The notes beneath the pieces are model-generated. The model had not been told where the DNA came from. It worked only from the letters and a program-made list of their open reading frames with translations, and did no database searches. Source: an uncultured Candidatus Saccharibacteria bacterium (GTDB taxonomy: Bacteria; Patescibacteriota; Saccharimonadia; Saccharimonadales; Saccharimonadaceae). Taken from it: 40,036 nucleotides of DNA. Below, one piece after another: positions 1-8,645 of this stretch. Within the stretch, counting starts at the first letter, position 1. Each line of letters starts with the position of its first letter. The stretch spans positions 1 to 40,036 of the forward strand of contig CANOTH010000007.1 in NCBI GenBank assembly GCA_947570505.1. The letters are read 5' to 3'. Made by a program: the position numbers and the translations under genes.

Positions 1-35
1 CAATTTTGCAATTTTGACAACATAAAATATGCTAA

Positions 36-68
36 TATTCTACTTACTTCGTCCGCTGTTTGGTATAG
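36..68 (+). pseudogene. remnant of a GFPVRCL-type surface-domain tail
   Basis: A ten-codon open stretch between two stops reads YSTYFVRCLV and ends at TAG. The 17 bases at 51-67 are repeated in inverse orientation at the ends of three other cassettes in this window (near 16370, 39295 and 39990). Only the extreme C-terminus is present, so this is a fragment or the landing end of a recombination event. The rest of 1-236 holds no gene I can support; a possible -10 (TATACT, 149-154) precedes the next gene. Confidence 0.5.
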
Positions 69-236
69 CTAGTTATATTACTGCCATTGTGGTGTAAGAC
101 AATGTATTTTCTACAACATTTTCTCTAGATGACCGGCTCGGTCTATGATATACTTAAGAAAAGCACGAGTGGGAACAAAAAGGGAAAAATAGCGCTCTTG
201 GGCAAAGCGGTAAAATAACGGAGAGTGGAGGCCCCG

Positions 237-641
237 ATGAGCAAAAGTGAAGATACTAAGGCTGACTCAGCTGCTAAAGATACTGATATTGCAGAGATGA
301 GTAAAGCCTTGATAAAAAAAGATAATAAAATTACCGATCTCGAGCAACGACTGAGCCGAATCGAAAAACGCACTAAGAACAATGAGCGCTTTGCACGTAC
401 CTTTGCCAATTCTTTGTCAACTCAGGTATTGGCGGTTGATGCGGTGACTGATACTATGGTGCGGGCATTGCGTGAAAATGCTGCAGTCCATGACGAGCTT
501 AGCATGGCCATCAAAGAATACGACAAGCACAAAATTCGTCGCTGGTTTTCTGGCTTCTTTGGAGTGCTATTATGGATTGCGTCAGTTACAGTAGCGGCAG
601 TCGTAGGTGCATTTATTTATTGGATGTTTTCTGGTAAGTAA
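237..641 (+). CDS. coiled-coil protein with C-terminal membrane anchor
   Basis: A 134-residue protein of unknown function. Residues 1-40 are polar and charged, residues about 20-60 look like a coiled coil with heptad-like Leu/Ile spacing, and residues about 108-131 form one hydrophobic helix (GFFGVLLWIASVTVAAVVGA) followed by a short tail, so most of the protein should face the cytoplasm. I chose ATG 237, because GGAGG at 227-231 gives normal spacing; the GTG at 225 is part of the ribosome binding site. A tail-anchored scaffold is plausible, but I do not recognise the family. Confidence 0.72.
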   Translation: MSKSEDTKADSAAKDTDIAEMSKALIKKDNKITDLEQRLSRIEKRTKNNERFARTFANSLSTQVLAVDAVTDTMVRALRENAAVHDELSMAIKEYDKHKIRRWFSGFFGVLLWIASVTVAAVVGAFIYWMFSGK

Positions 642-654
642 TTTTTGCTATAAT
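626..654 (+). promoter_or_regulatory. extended -10 promoter of thyA
   Basis: TATAAT at 649-654 is preceded by TGC, an extended -10, with only a weak -35 (GTTTTC, 626-631). The start of transcription should fall about 14 bases before the thyA ribosome binding site. It overlaps the end of the preceding gene. Confidence 0.6.
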
Positions 655-674
655 ATAGAAAAGTGGAGGTTAAG

Positions 675-1718
675 ATGGCGGATTATATCGAGACAAAAGA
701 GCAACGTCTATTTGGCTTAGTGCCAATTTGGAAAACCACAAAAAGCAAAACTACTATCCATGTAGATTCTGAGCAAAAAGCCACCAATGAAAATGAGTCT
801 GAATTAAACATTATTACCGGTACTAAAGGAGATCGTTATACTAAGACGATCGTTCAACGTATCTTAGACGAAGGTTGCCTAGATCAGTGGCCGAGCTCCA
901 AATATGGTGATGGTGTGCCAGCGCATACCTACAGTATCAACCATGTCATGACTACATATGATCTTACCAAAGGTGAGATACCCTTGATTACTTTGCGGCC
1001 GATTGCTGTCAAGTTTGCTATCGGAGAACTATTATGGATCTACCAAGACCAGTCTAATAACCTAGACTTATTAAAAGAAAAATACGGTATTACATGGTGG
1101 GATGAATGGGACATTGGTGACCGTACAATTGGGGCCGTCTATGGTGAAACGGTCAAGCGCCATAACTTAGTCAACGAACTGTTAGATGATATTAAAAATA
1201 ACCCAGACGGACGTCGGCATATTATTAATATGTGGCAAGTCGACGATTATAAGGATAAGCATGGTCTGAAGCCTTGTGCCTATCAGACTGCTTGGAATGT
1301 GCGTCACGGTAAGGATGGTGTCGATTATTTAGATATGTGTTTATATCAACGCTCTAGCGATTTTATGGCGGCGGGCTGTATTAACCAGGTGCAATATTTA
1401 GTGTTCTTGCACTTAGTGGCGCGACATTGTGGCTATGTGCCTGGGCGCTTCTCTTGGTTTGTGCAGAATATACAGATTTATGACCGTCACGTCGATCTCG
1501 CCAAAGAGCTAATTGCTCGTGAGCCAGTAGACTGTCAGCCTGAGATCTGGATTAATCCCGAGAAGAAGGATTTCTATAGCTTCACGGTTGACGACATCAA
1601 GATTAAGGGGTATCCGCGTAAGCAAATTGCTGAGAAGAATCCTCAGATGCGTTTTGACATTGGGCACGAAAATATTGATACCGAAGGTTTTGATTTGAAG
1701 GAATTTTTGTCGGAGTAA
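675..1718 (+). CDS. thyA: thymidylate synthase, ThyA type
   Basis: Makes dTMP from dUMP using methylene-tetrahydrofolate. In the 347-residue product the catalytic cysteine is Cys201 in LKPCAYQTAW, preceded by the phosphate-binding DGRRHI (178-183) and followed by YQRSSDF (224-230), the counterpart of the QRSxD substrate loop, and by the conserved C-terminal FVQNIQIYDRHVD segment. It is divergent: the usual His after the catalytic Cys is Ala, and about 45 extra N-terminal residues precede the core. ATG 675 has GGAGG at 664-668; the GTG at 663 belongs to the binding site. No dihydrofolate reductase gene lies next to it in this window. Confidence 0.95.
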   Translation: MADYIETKEQRLFGLVPIWKTTKSKTTIHVDSEQKATNENESELNIITGTKGDRYTKTIVQRILDEGCLDQWPSSKYGDGVPAHTYSINHVMTTYDLTKGEIPLITLRPIAVKFAIGELLWIYQDQSNNLDLLKEKYGITWWDEWDIGDRTIGAVYGETVKRHNLVNELLDDIKNNPDGRRHIINMWQVDDYKDKHGLKPCAYQTAWNVRHGKDGVDYLDMCLYQRSSDFMAAGCINQVQYLVFLHLVARHCGYVPGRFSWFVQNIQIYDRHVDLAKELIAREPVDCQPEIWINPEKKDFYSFTVDDIKIKGYPRKQIAEKNPQMRFDIGHENIDTEGFDLKEFLSE

Positions 1719-1724
1719 GTCTAA

Positions 1725-2420
1725 ATGCCACCCATGGTGTCACCTGAACAGTTACGTACCAGATTATTTGAACTGGAAGATGTGGGTTATCGTGAATTTC
1801 ATTTGAAGACCTGTCCGCAGGCCGAGCACGTAATCGGAGTGCGTATGCCAGATCAGCGCAAGCTCGCCAAGGAGATTATTAAAGGAGATTTTTGGCAGTA
1901 TCTGGATGAGATCAAGCCGTATTATTACGAAGAAATTTTAATTACTGGGATCGTGATTGCTTCTGCTCCGATGTCTTTGGACGAGCGCCTAGGCTATGTG
2001 GGCTGGTTTCTTCCGCTAGTTAATAATTGGGCAGTTTGTGATTGTTTTTGTGCTAGCTTTAAGCTGAATAGGAAGGATTTAGCGGGCATGTGGGAGTTTT
2101 TGCAAAGCTTAGCCAGCGATCAACATGAATATATCCAGCGCTTTCGCCTTGTGATGATGCTAGACCACTTCTTGTTGCCAGAGTATCTAGAGCAGATCTT
2201 TCAGATTCTAGACCAGCTCAAGACCGATTACTATTATGTTAATATGGCAATGGCTTGGCTGATTGCGGAAGCTTTTGCTAAGTTTCGTGACCAAACTTTA
2301 GCATACCTGCGCCACGACCAACTCACGGATTTTGTACATAATAAAGCAATTCAGAAAGCCCGCGAGTCTCGTCGGGTTAGCGCGGAGGACAAAGCGACTC
2401 TAGCATCCCTAAGGCTGTAA
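1725..2420 (+). CDS. AlkD-like DNA alkylation repair protein
   Basis: A 231-residue all-helical protein of the AlkD/AlkC HEAT-like repeat DNA glycosylase family, which removes alkylated bases. The diagnostic C-terminal part is clear: YYVNMAMAWLIAEAFAKF (about 168-186), then VHNKAIQKARESRRVS (about 203-219), which matches the family's NKAIQKxxESxRV signature. The middle has the NNWAVCDCFC segment where the family has NWDxxD. It starts six bases after thyA, probably on the same transcript, with GGAG about ten bases upstream. Exact substrate cannot be told from sequence. Confidence 0.85.
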   Translation: MPPMVSPEQLRTRLFELEDVGYREFHLKTCPQAEHVIGVRMPDQRKLAKEIIKGDFWQYLDEIKPYYYEEILITGIVIASAPMSLDERLGYVGWFLPLVNNWAVCDCFCASFKLNRKDLAGMWEFLQSLASDQHEYIQRFRLVMMLDHFLLPEYLEQIFQILDQLKTDYYYVNMAMAWLIAEAFAKFRDQTLAYLRHDQLTDFVHNKAIQKARESRRVSAEDKATLASLRL

Positions 2421-2694
2421 GTTTGTCTGGAAGACTCGATGTAATCTGGAGCCGGCAGAAGGATGACTGAGAGCCAAGCTCGCCATCTTCAAGTAAAACC
2501 TCTTCAGAAATTGCTGTAGCATTCTCTTCTACGGCATGTCCGCCAAATGCCATTAAGATTCCCGGCAACAGTAAGCACTCCAGGATATGAAACAAAATAT
2601 GCAAACTCATAAGTACGGTACCCAAAAGACCAAATTTTTTGGCTAAAAAGTGTTGGCGGTGTTTTTCTAGTCCGCAGTGACAATTATGCTTCAT
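2377..2694 (-). CDS. small His/Cys-rich membrane protein
   Basis: A 105-residue product of unknown function. It begins MKHNCHCGLEKHRQHF, a possible metal-binding patch, followed by a hydrophobic helix at about 22-50 (GLLGTVLMSLHILFHILECLLLPGILMAFGG) and a polar acidic tail. The gene fills an otherwise empty gap, has its own -10 box (TATAAT preceded by TGT, bases 2704-2709 on this strand), and the ATG lies so close to it that the mRNA would be leaderless. Its 3' end overlaps the AlkD-like gene by 44 bases. Reality as a gene is likely but not certain. Confidence 0.55.
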   Translation of the reverse strand: MKHNCHCGLEKHRQHFLAKKFGLLGTVLMSLHILFHILECLLLPGILMAFGGHAVEENATAISEEVLLEDGELGSQSSFCRLQITSSLPDKLTALGMLESLCPPR

Positions 2695-2703
2695 TCTGTC
2701 TGT

Positions 2704-2709
2704 ATTATA
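2704..2709 (-). promoter_or_regulatory. extended -10 for leaderless small gene
   Basis: On the minus strand TGT-TATAAT lies 9 bases before the ATG at 2694, so transcription should begin at or within a few bases of the start codon. No good -35 is seen. Confidence 0.5.
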
Positions 2710-2778
2710 ACATGCCGATTATGCCCATGCTTGAGTTTATGTGTTAGAATTGCTAGACTTAGAATAAGAAGGAGGTAC

Positions 2779-4197
2779 ATGAAGCTATATTTTCGCTGTT
2801 TAGTGATGTTAATACAGAAGTATCTTTTGCAGCGCAGTAGTGGACGTGTAATCTGCGATTTTGCAGAGAAGATGGGGGTTGTTTATATCAAAATGGCGCA
2901 AATTCTTGCTATGCAAAATGTAGGTGAGATTTTTACCGAAAATGACAGAGTACGTCTGGCGCAGATTTGTGATCATTGTAAACCTATTTCATATGACAAA
3001 ATCGCTCAGACCTTGCAGCGAGAATTATCCGAAACTCAGCTAGCACAAATTAAGACTATCGATCATGACCCACTAGGATCAGCTTCGATTTCTCAAGTCC
3101 ACCGCGCAATTTTGTTGGACGGCCAACAAATTGTCCTCAAGATCAAGCGCCATGATATCACCAGTGGTGTAGAGCATGATATTAAACAGCTCAAGCGCTT
3201 AATCCGCCGCTTTGGTCGTTTTACCCCTTTGCGCAACTTAATTGGTAGCGATAAGGCCCTAAGCCTTTGGGCGGATTGGATTTATCAAGAAACCGATTTT
3301 ACTAAGGAGCGGCAAAATCTTGAAGACTATCGCCAGTTCTGTACTAGTGTTAATGGTCGTATACACGGTACTAAGCAGCTTCGAGTTCCTCAAATTTACT
3401 CTGACTTTTGTACCGAAAATATTATTGCTATGGAGTACATTGCTGCTCCGACAATTAACAAGATGGAACTTAATGATCAGAACAAAATTTTAATTAGTCG
3501 TGGCCTCAATGATTATATTAGTCTGTCGTTTTGGGCTTTATTGCATGGCCAAAAAGTAGTTTTTCATGGTGATCCGCATAGTGGTAACATTTATATTGAC
3601 ACGCAGGGAAATATTGGTTTTCTAGATATGGGCTTGGTCTTTGCTTTTGACGGAGAGGAAACAGAATATATCCGCACCTTGTTTCTCAATGCTTATATGG
3701 GCAAAGCGGAGGAGATTGTAGATATGCTGATCGTGCGTAGTCAGTATATTAAGTTTGATCGTCAGCAATTAATTGCTGACGTACGAGCCGAAATCACCAA
3801 ATTTCGTCAAATTAGTGTGACTCAATTTTTTATCAACATGATTAATACTTTTACGCGCTATGATATTGCGCCACCAGAAATCTTATTCAAAATGGCCAAA
3901 GCCTTTCTAGCGATTTTTGGTATTAATAATTTTGTTGGTAACCGGACTGACGTTGAGGCCTTGCTCTCTCGGCAGGTCATTGAGTTCTATTTATATCGCA
4001 CTCGTAATGATTTGCGCAGCCTTACCGGTCAAGGTTTTAAATCCATGGTCGAAATCATTCAGAGTAGCACCCGAGAAGGGATTATTACCGGTTGTAGTAC
4101 CGTGCTTATCTCGTTAGACGAATTTTCTCAAAAATGCCAGACTACCCTAGAAAACGGCCGTGAACTTCTAGGCTTAATTCGGGGAGGTCTAGCATGA
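2779..4197 (+). CDS. ABC1/AarF/UbiB atypical kinase
   Basis: A 472-residue member of the ABC1/UbiB atypical kinase-ATPase family. Visible landmarks are the family N-terminal segment YIKMAQILAMQN, the Ala/Ser-rich nucleotide loop PLGSASISQVH, the beta-3 lysine Lys121 in IVLKIKRHD, the catalytic loop HGDPHSGN (263-270) and the metal-binding GFLDMG with Asp283. In other bacteria UbiB supports quinone synthesis; no quinone pathway is seen here, so a lipid-related role is only a guess. ATG 2779 follows AAGGAGG with correct spacing; upstream in-frame codons lack a binding site. It overlaps the next gene by ATGA, so the two are translationally coupled. Confidence 0.9.
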   Translation: MKLYFRCLVMLIQKYLLQRSSGRVICDFAEKMGVVYIKMAQILAMQNVGEIFTENDRVRLAQICDHCKPISYDKIAQTLQRELSETQLAQIKTIDHDPLGSASISQVHRAILLDGQQIVLKIKRHDITSGVEHDIKQLKRLIRRFGRFTPLRNLIGSDKALSLWADWIYQETDFTKERQNLEDYRQFCTSVNGRIHGTKQLRVPQIYSDFCTENIIAMEYIAAPTINKMELNDQNKILISRGLNDYISLSFWALLHGQKVVFHGDPHSGNIYIDTQGNIGFLDMGLVFAFDGEETEYIRTLFLNAYMGKAEEIVDMLIVRSQYIKFDRQQLIADVRAEITKFRQISVTQFFINMINTFTRYDIAPPEILFKMAKAFLAIFGINNFVGNRTDVEALLSRQVIEFYLYRTRNDLRSLTGQGFKSMVEIIQSSTREGIITGCSTVLISLDEFSQKCQTTLENGRELLGLIRGGLA

Positions 4198-6038
4198 CTA
4201 GGAAACATTGTTATGAGTTGCTTTGCGGTAGCGGTGCGATTAGCTCGTCAGACTGGCAAGGAATTATCCTTAAGCTGGCGCACTTTCTGCCTATGGGGCA
4301 AAAGTGGCACATTATTGCCAAGCTCGATCACAATATTTTAAGGTACTATATTCAGAGTAAATCTCCTCTGCCAGTTAGCTTTGGCTCCAAAGTAGCGCTC
4401 TTGAAGAAATGTAAAAACCAGGATTTTAGCGAATCGGCTATCTCGGGTTTGTGCGTTAATCGCTGGTCCGACAACATTGCCATTCTGATTAACAAAATTT
4501 CCTGCAAAGGTTTGAGGCCACTATTCTTTGTCGTTGATCTACAAATTTTCGGTAGTAAGATTCACAGCCACACTAAAGTTATCTGTCGAGACGGTGATGA
4601 CAGACGCACTAAATGCTTACTATTGTCGCAACCTACACAGTTATTGGCCGTCGATTTTAAACAGTACCAGAATTTAACTTATAAAAAAATCCCCAAATAC
4701 ACCAAAGTAGAAAAACTTTTGCCATTTTTGCAAGATCAGGTGACACAGGCAATTTTGGAGATTCAGACTTATCCCTATATGGACCAGGCACAATATTTAA
4801 GTTTGCCAGATTATGATTTTCATAAGCATTCTTTCATCATTGGCGGTAGTGGAATGGGAAAATCAAAATTTATCGCCAATTTTATCCATCAAGTCTATCA
4901 GGTCGCACCGCAAGCCTATCAATTTGTCATTATTGATCCGCATGCGGCTTTGAAGGATGATTTGACTGACCTAGAACGCACTGTAGTAAATTTTATGGAT
5001 TTAGCGCATAGTATTAATTTATTTGCTTCTGTTATCAGCAATATCGGAGTTGGTGTGGAACTCTTGCTAAGTTTATTAAAGACCTTGATTGCGGACAATT
5101 ATAATAGTCGCCTCGAGCGCGTCCTGCGCTATAGTATTTATGTGCTGCTCGCCAATCAGAGTTTTTCGTTCCTTAATTTGCGCCAGCTGATTTTGGATTT
5201 AGAGTATCGCAATCAGCTTCTGTCAAAAAAAGATATTAAATTGCCTGTTAATGTACAACAATTTTTCCTTACAGATTTTCAAGAGCTCAAAAGTCAAGCT
5301 TATAATATTGCTTTTGCTCCTATTATCTCTTTTGTAGATGAAATGCTCATGGTGCCTGTTTTTAATGTTTGTCCACCGTCTCAGACTCTGCAGCAGCTCT
5401 TAGAGGATAATTTCTTGACTATTTTTTCTTTAGATCGGCTCGAATTAGGTGATAAGGTAGTGCGTACTATAGCTGGACTAATCATGCAACAACTTTTCAG
5501 TTTGGCTGAACAACGTATTTTGCGGCAACAATTAATCATTATTATTGATGAGGTCTCCGTAGTAGAGAACCCAATTCTAACACGATTCCTCTCTGAGTTG
5601 CGAAAGTTTAATGTCTCTGTAATCTTGGCGGGACAATATTTCGCGCAAATTACTCCCGAGTTGCGTTCGGCTATTCTCGCTAACACTAGTAATTATTACA
5701 TTTTTCGTACTTCCAAATCCGATGCCATGATGCTCGCGCAGAATCTTGATATTAAGCCAGCTAATGGTGATGATCCAGGTGACCAGCCCAAACTAATTAC
5801 CGGTCTTAAGCATCGTGAATGTATTGTGCAGATCGACCATCGTGGAGAGATCCTGCCGGCATTCAAGGCTAAGAGCCTAGATTTGGTGCTAGGTGAGACC
5901 ATCACCGAAAAAGTTTATCATGTGATTGAGGAACCTCTAGCTATGCAGACCAAAGCCGTAGCTTTTGATTTTGTACTTGATGATATTGACGTGCATGACA
6001 TTATGAAACAAAATAGTACTAGTCGAAAAAAGATCTAA
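4194..6038 (+). CDS. VirD4/TraG- or HerA-like membrane-associated ATPase
   Basis: A 614-residue ATPase of the FtsK/HerA superfamily resembling type IV secretion coupling proteins. Walker A is GGSGMGKS (217-224), followed by the typical FVIIDPHAAL strand; Walker B is LIIIIDEVS with Asp452-Glu453. Downstream comes LSELRKFNVSVILAGQYFAQ and LRSAILANTSNYYIFRTS, the coupling-protein arrangement (LSEARKYGLSxxLAxQ, then ILxNxxxxxxFR). The first 200 residues are poorly conserved and no transmembrane helices are obvious. Patescibacteria commonly encode such ATPases, thought to serve DNA uptake or pilus-like machines. Partner genes are not in this window except the overlapping ABC1 kinase. Confidence 0.82.
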   Translation: MTRKHCYELLCGSGAISSSDWQGIILKLAHFLPMGQKWHIIAKLDHNILRYYIQSKSPLPVSFGSKVALLKKCKNQDFSESAISGLCVNRWSDNIAILINKISCKGLRPLFFVVDLQIFGSKIHSHTKVICRDGDDRRTKCLLLSQPTQLLAVDFKQYQNLTYKKIPKYTKVEKLLPFLQDQVTQAILEIQTYPYMDQAQYLSLPDYDFHKHSFIIGGSGMGKSKFIANFIHQVYQVAPQAYQFVIIDPHAALKDDLTDLERTVVNFMDLAHSINLFASVISNIGVGVELLLSLLKTLIADNYNSRLERVLRYSIYVLLANQSFSFLNLRQLILDLEYRNQLLSKKDIKLPVNVQQFFLTDFQELKSQAYNIAFAPIISFVDEMLMVPVFNVCPPSQTLQQLLEDNFLTIFSLDRLELGDKVVRTIAGLIMQQLFSLAEQRILRQQLIIIIDEVSVVENPILTRFLSELRKFNVSVILAGQYFAQITPELRSAILANTSNYYIFRTSKSDAMMLAQNLDIKPANGDDPGDQPKLITGLKHRECIVQIDHRGEILPAFKAKSLDLVLGETITEKVYHVIEEPLAMQTKAVAFDFVLDDIDVHDIMKQNSTSRKKI

Positions 6039-6046
6039 GGAGCAAC

Positions 6047-6742
6047 ATGAAGCCAAGCGATTTTAAAACCATCTGTAATCAAATTTTCCAAGGCATTTTT
6101 GGACGTGATTGTCCTTATGATTTGCCGGAGCTAAAAGAGAAGTTTGCTTTTGATCTAAAGTTACCTGAGCTCGTAAAAGACTCCACCACGGGCGAAGATA
6201 CTTATTCTGCAGTCGCTAATGGTAAGACCTATATCACTGATCGTAATTCGCAAAAACGTGGCAACGAACAAGGCTGGATGCTGCCCAGGCAAGAAGTTCA
6301 TAGCCTAAAAGATTTATTAAAGATTTGGGAATCTATTAATTATATTACTACTGAACGCGCTTATGATAGTGAAAATGTTTTGGCCAGTGATCCAATTTAT
6401 AATTCAGTTAATGTTTATAATTCTACTAATTGTGGGGAATGTAAAAATATCTTGTATTGCGATGGTACTTATGATAGCAATTTTTCGATTGCTTGTCAAC
6501 GTAGCAGCAAGGTTAATTATTGTTTGCGGGTAGATGATTCTAATACTTGCTCTAATTCCTACAATGTGATTTGTTCGGGGAATATTAGTAATTCATTCTT
6601 TATCCAAGATTCTGGGCATTTGCATGAATGTATGTTTTGCAGTCATATTTCTAATCATGAATATTGCATCGCAAATATGCAATTTGATGAGGAGGAGTAT
6701 TTTGCTTATAAGGCAAAAATTATTGATTGGATTCTATCATGA
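6047..6742 (+). CDS. Cys-rich repeat protein of CPR type
   Basis: A 231-residue protein without a signal peptide. Residues about 105-205 contain repeated short units with Asn, Ser and Cys (NCGECKN, YCDGTYDSN, ACQRSSKVNYC, TCSNSYNVICSGNISNSFF, ECMFCSHISN), compatible with a small beta-solenoid or metal-binding stack. It ends with YCIANMQFDEEEY, close to a YCILNKQYxxEEY motif I associate with conserved Patescibacteria proteins. Function unknown. It lies nine bases after the ATPase gene, and its stop overlaps the next start by ATGA. Confidence 0.7.
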   Translation: MKPSDFKTICNQIFQGIFGRDCPYDLPELKEKFAFDLKLPELVKDSTTGEDTYSAVANGKTYITDRNSQKRGNEQGWMLPRQEVHSLKDLLKIWESINYITTERAYDSENVLASDPIYNSVNVYNSTNCGECKNILYCDGTYDSNFSIACQRSSKVNYCLRVDDSNTCSNSYNVICSGNISNSFFIQDSGHLHECMFCSHISNHEYCIANMQFDEEEYFAYKAKIIDWILS

Positions 6743-6957
6743 CTTATACGGTCTTAGTGAAACCAGGTTCGAAAAAGGGTCCCTTAGTGGTAGAAAATGG
6801 ACACGCATTAACTGTTTTCCTAAGGGAGAAACCAATTGATGGTGCTGCCAATCAAGCTTTAGTCAAAGTTCTTGCTAAGCATTTTAGTGTTTCCAAAAGC
6901 CAAGTTACCATCAAAGCTGGTACCAAGAGTCGACACAAACTAGTCGATATAGTATAA
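6739..6957 (+). CDS. DUF167 (YggU) family protein
   Basis: A 72-residue protein that matches the DUF167 family end to end: an N-terminal VLVKPGSKKGPLV segment, a central LREKPIDGAANQALVKVLAKHF and a C-terminal VTIKAGTKSRHKLVDI. The family folds as a small alpha/beta protein of unknown function, conserved in bacteria, archaea and eukaryotes. ATG 6739 overlaps the preceding stop (ATGA), which favours it over the upstream TTG at 6727. Confidence 0.9.
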   Translation: MTYTVLVKPGSKKGPLVVENGHALTVFLREKPIDGAANQALVKVLAKHFSVSKSQVTIKAGTKSRHKLVDIV

Positions 6958-6958
6958 T
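6930..6958 (+). promoter_or_regulatory. promoter before the GNAT gene
   Basis: TCGACA at 6930-6935, a 17-base spacer and TATAAT at 6953-6958, overlapping the end of the DUF167 gene. Confidence 0.6.
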
Positions 6959-6990
6959 GAGGTTAATTACGACTATAAAAGGGAGAGACT

Positions 6991-7428
6991 ATGGAGGTAA
7001 ATTTTCGGCCTGCCACCCGCGCAGACCTTGAAGATATTATCACTTTAACCAATCTGTGCTTTGATGAGCAGACATCATTAGCCTATGCCGAGAAGATCTG
7101 GGACGAGAATGCGAACGATTCTAATCAGATTTATCTCAACGGTTATTTGAATGGAGAATTAGTAGCGCATACGAAGATTACGATTATTCCGACTATTTAT
7201 GAGGAAATGAATACTTTCGCAATTTTGAACCACGTTTGCGTTAAACCAGATCTGCGTCGCCATCATCTCGGTACTAAATTGCTGGATGAAGTTTTTAGAA
7301 TTTGCCAGGAACATCAAGTCAAGAACGTTGAGCTCTGGTCAAAGAATTTCCGTACGGCCGCGCACGGACTTTATCATCATTATGGCTTCAAGGTAGTCGA
7401 CGCGAAGTTCTTTAGCAAAGACGTCTAG
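6991..7428 (+). CDS. GNAT-family N-acetyltransferase
   Basis: A 145-residue acetyl-CoA-dependent N-acetyltransferase. It starts FRPATRADLEDIITL, the usual beta-1/alpha-1 of GNATs; the core strand ILNHVCVKPDLRRHHLGTKL (about 79-98) contains the acetyl-CoA pyrophosphate-binding R/Q-x-x-G-x-G/A loop as RRHHLG; and the C-terminal GLYHHYGFKVVD is the typical YxxxGF motif. The acceptor cannot be told. It has a clear GGGAG binding site and its own promoter upstream. Confidence 0.88.
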   Translation: MEVNFRPATRADLEDIITLTNLCFDEQTSLAYAEKIWDENANDSNQIYLNGYLNGELVAHTKITIIPTIYEEMNTFAILNHVCVKPDLRRHHLGTKLLDEVFRICQEHQVKNVELWSKNFRTAAHGLYHHYGFKVVDAKFFSKDV

Positions 7429-7454
7429 AATGAAGTAGAAAGGGAAGGCAAAAC

Positions 7455-8636
7455 ATGAAGATTGATAGCTTATACATCGGTGGCTGGTTCCAGAGGACCA
7501 TGTTGCAACTGTCTGAGATTTATGATTTTCTGCGCACTGGAGAGTCTCAGCTTAAGCTGAATAAGAAAAAGCTTTTGGAGTTACGTAAGTCTTTAGATAT
7601 CGGCAGTGTGGAATATGGGGTCGCGGGTGAAGAATTTATTTCTTTTACTACTAGTGAGCTACTGCGTATCAAAGTTTTTGAAGATGGTTTGATTGTAGTG
7701 GGTAGCGATAATGTGAGCGAAGCAACCCTGTTTTCGGATGTGGAGCATCTTAAAGACTATTACGAACAAAAGTTATCTCCCGCAATCAACTATATCTTCA
7801 GCTTAGGAGCGCCAGTTCCGAAAGAATTAGCTCATATTGAGAATATTTTTCCATACTTTGTAGTCTGTGATAATGCTACTCGCGAGGATATCGCGGAGCT
7901 CTTGTCTAAGACTGAGCGTCAAAAGTATTTTGAATTTGACAATAAGAACTATAGTGTACTGCGGGGTGATAAATACTATTTCATTAATAATAAGAAAACT
8001 TCCAAAGCTAAGATCGAACGTTATATTGAAGAGCAAATTTTCATCCGGGAGTTCAAAGGTCAGCTGCACCGATATTTAAACCTGCACCGGATTATCTGGG
8101 AAAAAATTGATGCCGTCAAAGACCGCGCGAAGGTGAGGGGAAGCGACGTGGTTAAGTTTTCGACAAAGCTAGAGGGTTATGCGAAGACGGTAACTTTAAT
8201 TGACGGTCGAATTCGCCAAATGTCTACTTATATTGCCACTCGGGAGCGAATTGCTAAGCAAGATAAAGAACTAGAAGACTTTTTAGCAATTTCGGGTTTC
8301 AGGTATGAAACTCTGCGCAACACCCTAGAATATATCAAAGATCTGTGGGATATGACTCGTAATTATGTCAACTCAGCCCAAAAATTGTTTGACGGGATCA
8401 AACAAGATGTTACGTCAAGCTCCATCAACAGCTTGACGATTGTGACTTCCATGTCCGCTGGTGCTGCCATTCTTGACTTGTTTACGGAATCGGAACCTAG
8501 CTTTACGTCTTTCGGATTTGTGTATTTCTTCGTGCTCGCTCTCGTTGGCTGGGTAGCTACTAAGCTACTCAGCTGGATAGCTCAGAAACGTAAGTATGAG
8601 ATTTCAGACATTGATTATGATAAGAACATTAAATAA
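7455..8636 (+). CDS. unknown protein with CorA-like shape (long helices, two C-terminal membrane helices)
   Basis: A 393-residue protein. Residues 1-190 look alpha/beta and soluble; residues about 190-310 are long charged helices; residues about 325-345 (LTIVTSMSAGAAILDLF) and 352-375 (FGFVYFFVLALVGWVATKLLSWIA) are two hydrophobic helices near the C-terminus. This order resembles CorA magnesium channels, but the GMN motif expected after the first helix is absent, so transport of magnesium is not supported. Ten bases separate it from the bactofilin-like gene, suggesting an envelope operon. Confidence 0.7.
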   Translation: MKIDSLYIGGWFQRTMLQLSEIYDFLRTGESQLKLNKKKLLELRKSLDIGSVEYGVAGEEFISFTTSELLRIKVFEDGLIVVGSDNVSEATLFSDVEHLKDYYEQKLSPAINYIFSLGAPVPKELAHIENIFPYFVVCDNATREDIAELLSKTERQKYFEFDNKNYSVLRGDKYYFINNKKTSKAKIERYIEEQIFIREFKGQLHRYLNLHRIIWEKIDAVKDRAKVRGSDVVKFSTKLEGYAKTVTLIDGRIRQMSTYIATRERIAKQDKELEDFLAISGFRYETLRNTLEYIKDLWDMTRNYVNSAQKLFDGIKQDVTSSSINSLTIVTSMSAGAAILDLFTESEPSFTSFGFVYFFVLALVGWVATKLLSWIAQKRKYEISDIDYDKNIK

Positions 8637-8645
8637 GGAGTCAAA

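Noticed and set aside
225-236. GTG start for the first gene (and the similar GTG at 663)
   Set aside because: In both cases GTGGAGG is the ribosome binding site for the ATG that follows at normal spacing.
7455-8636. CorA magnesium transporter
   Set aside because: The shape is similar but the GMN motif after the first membrane helix is absent.
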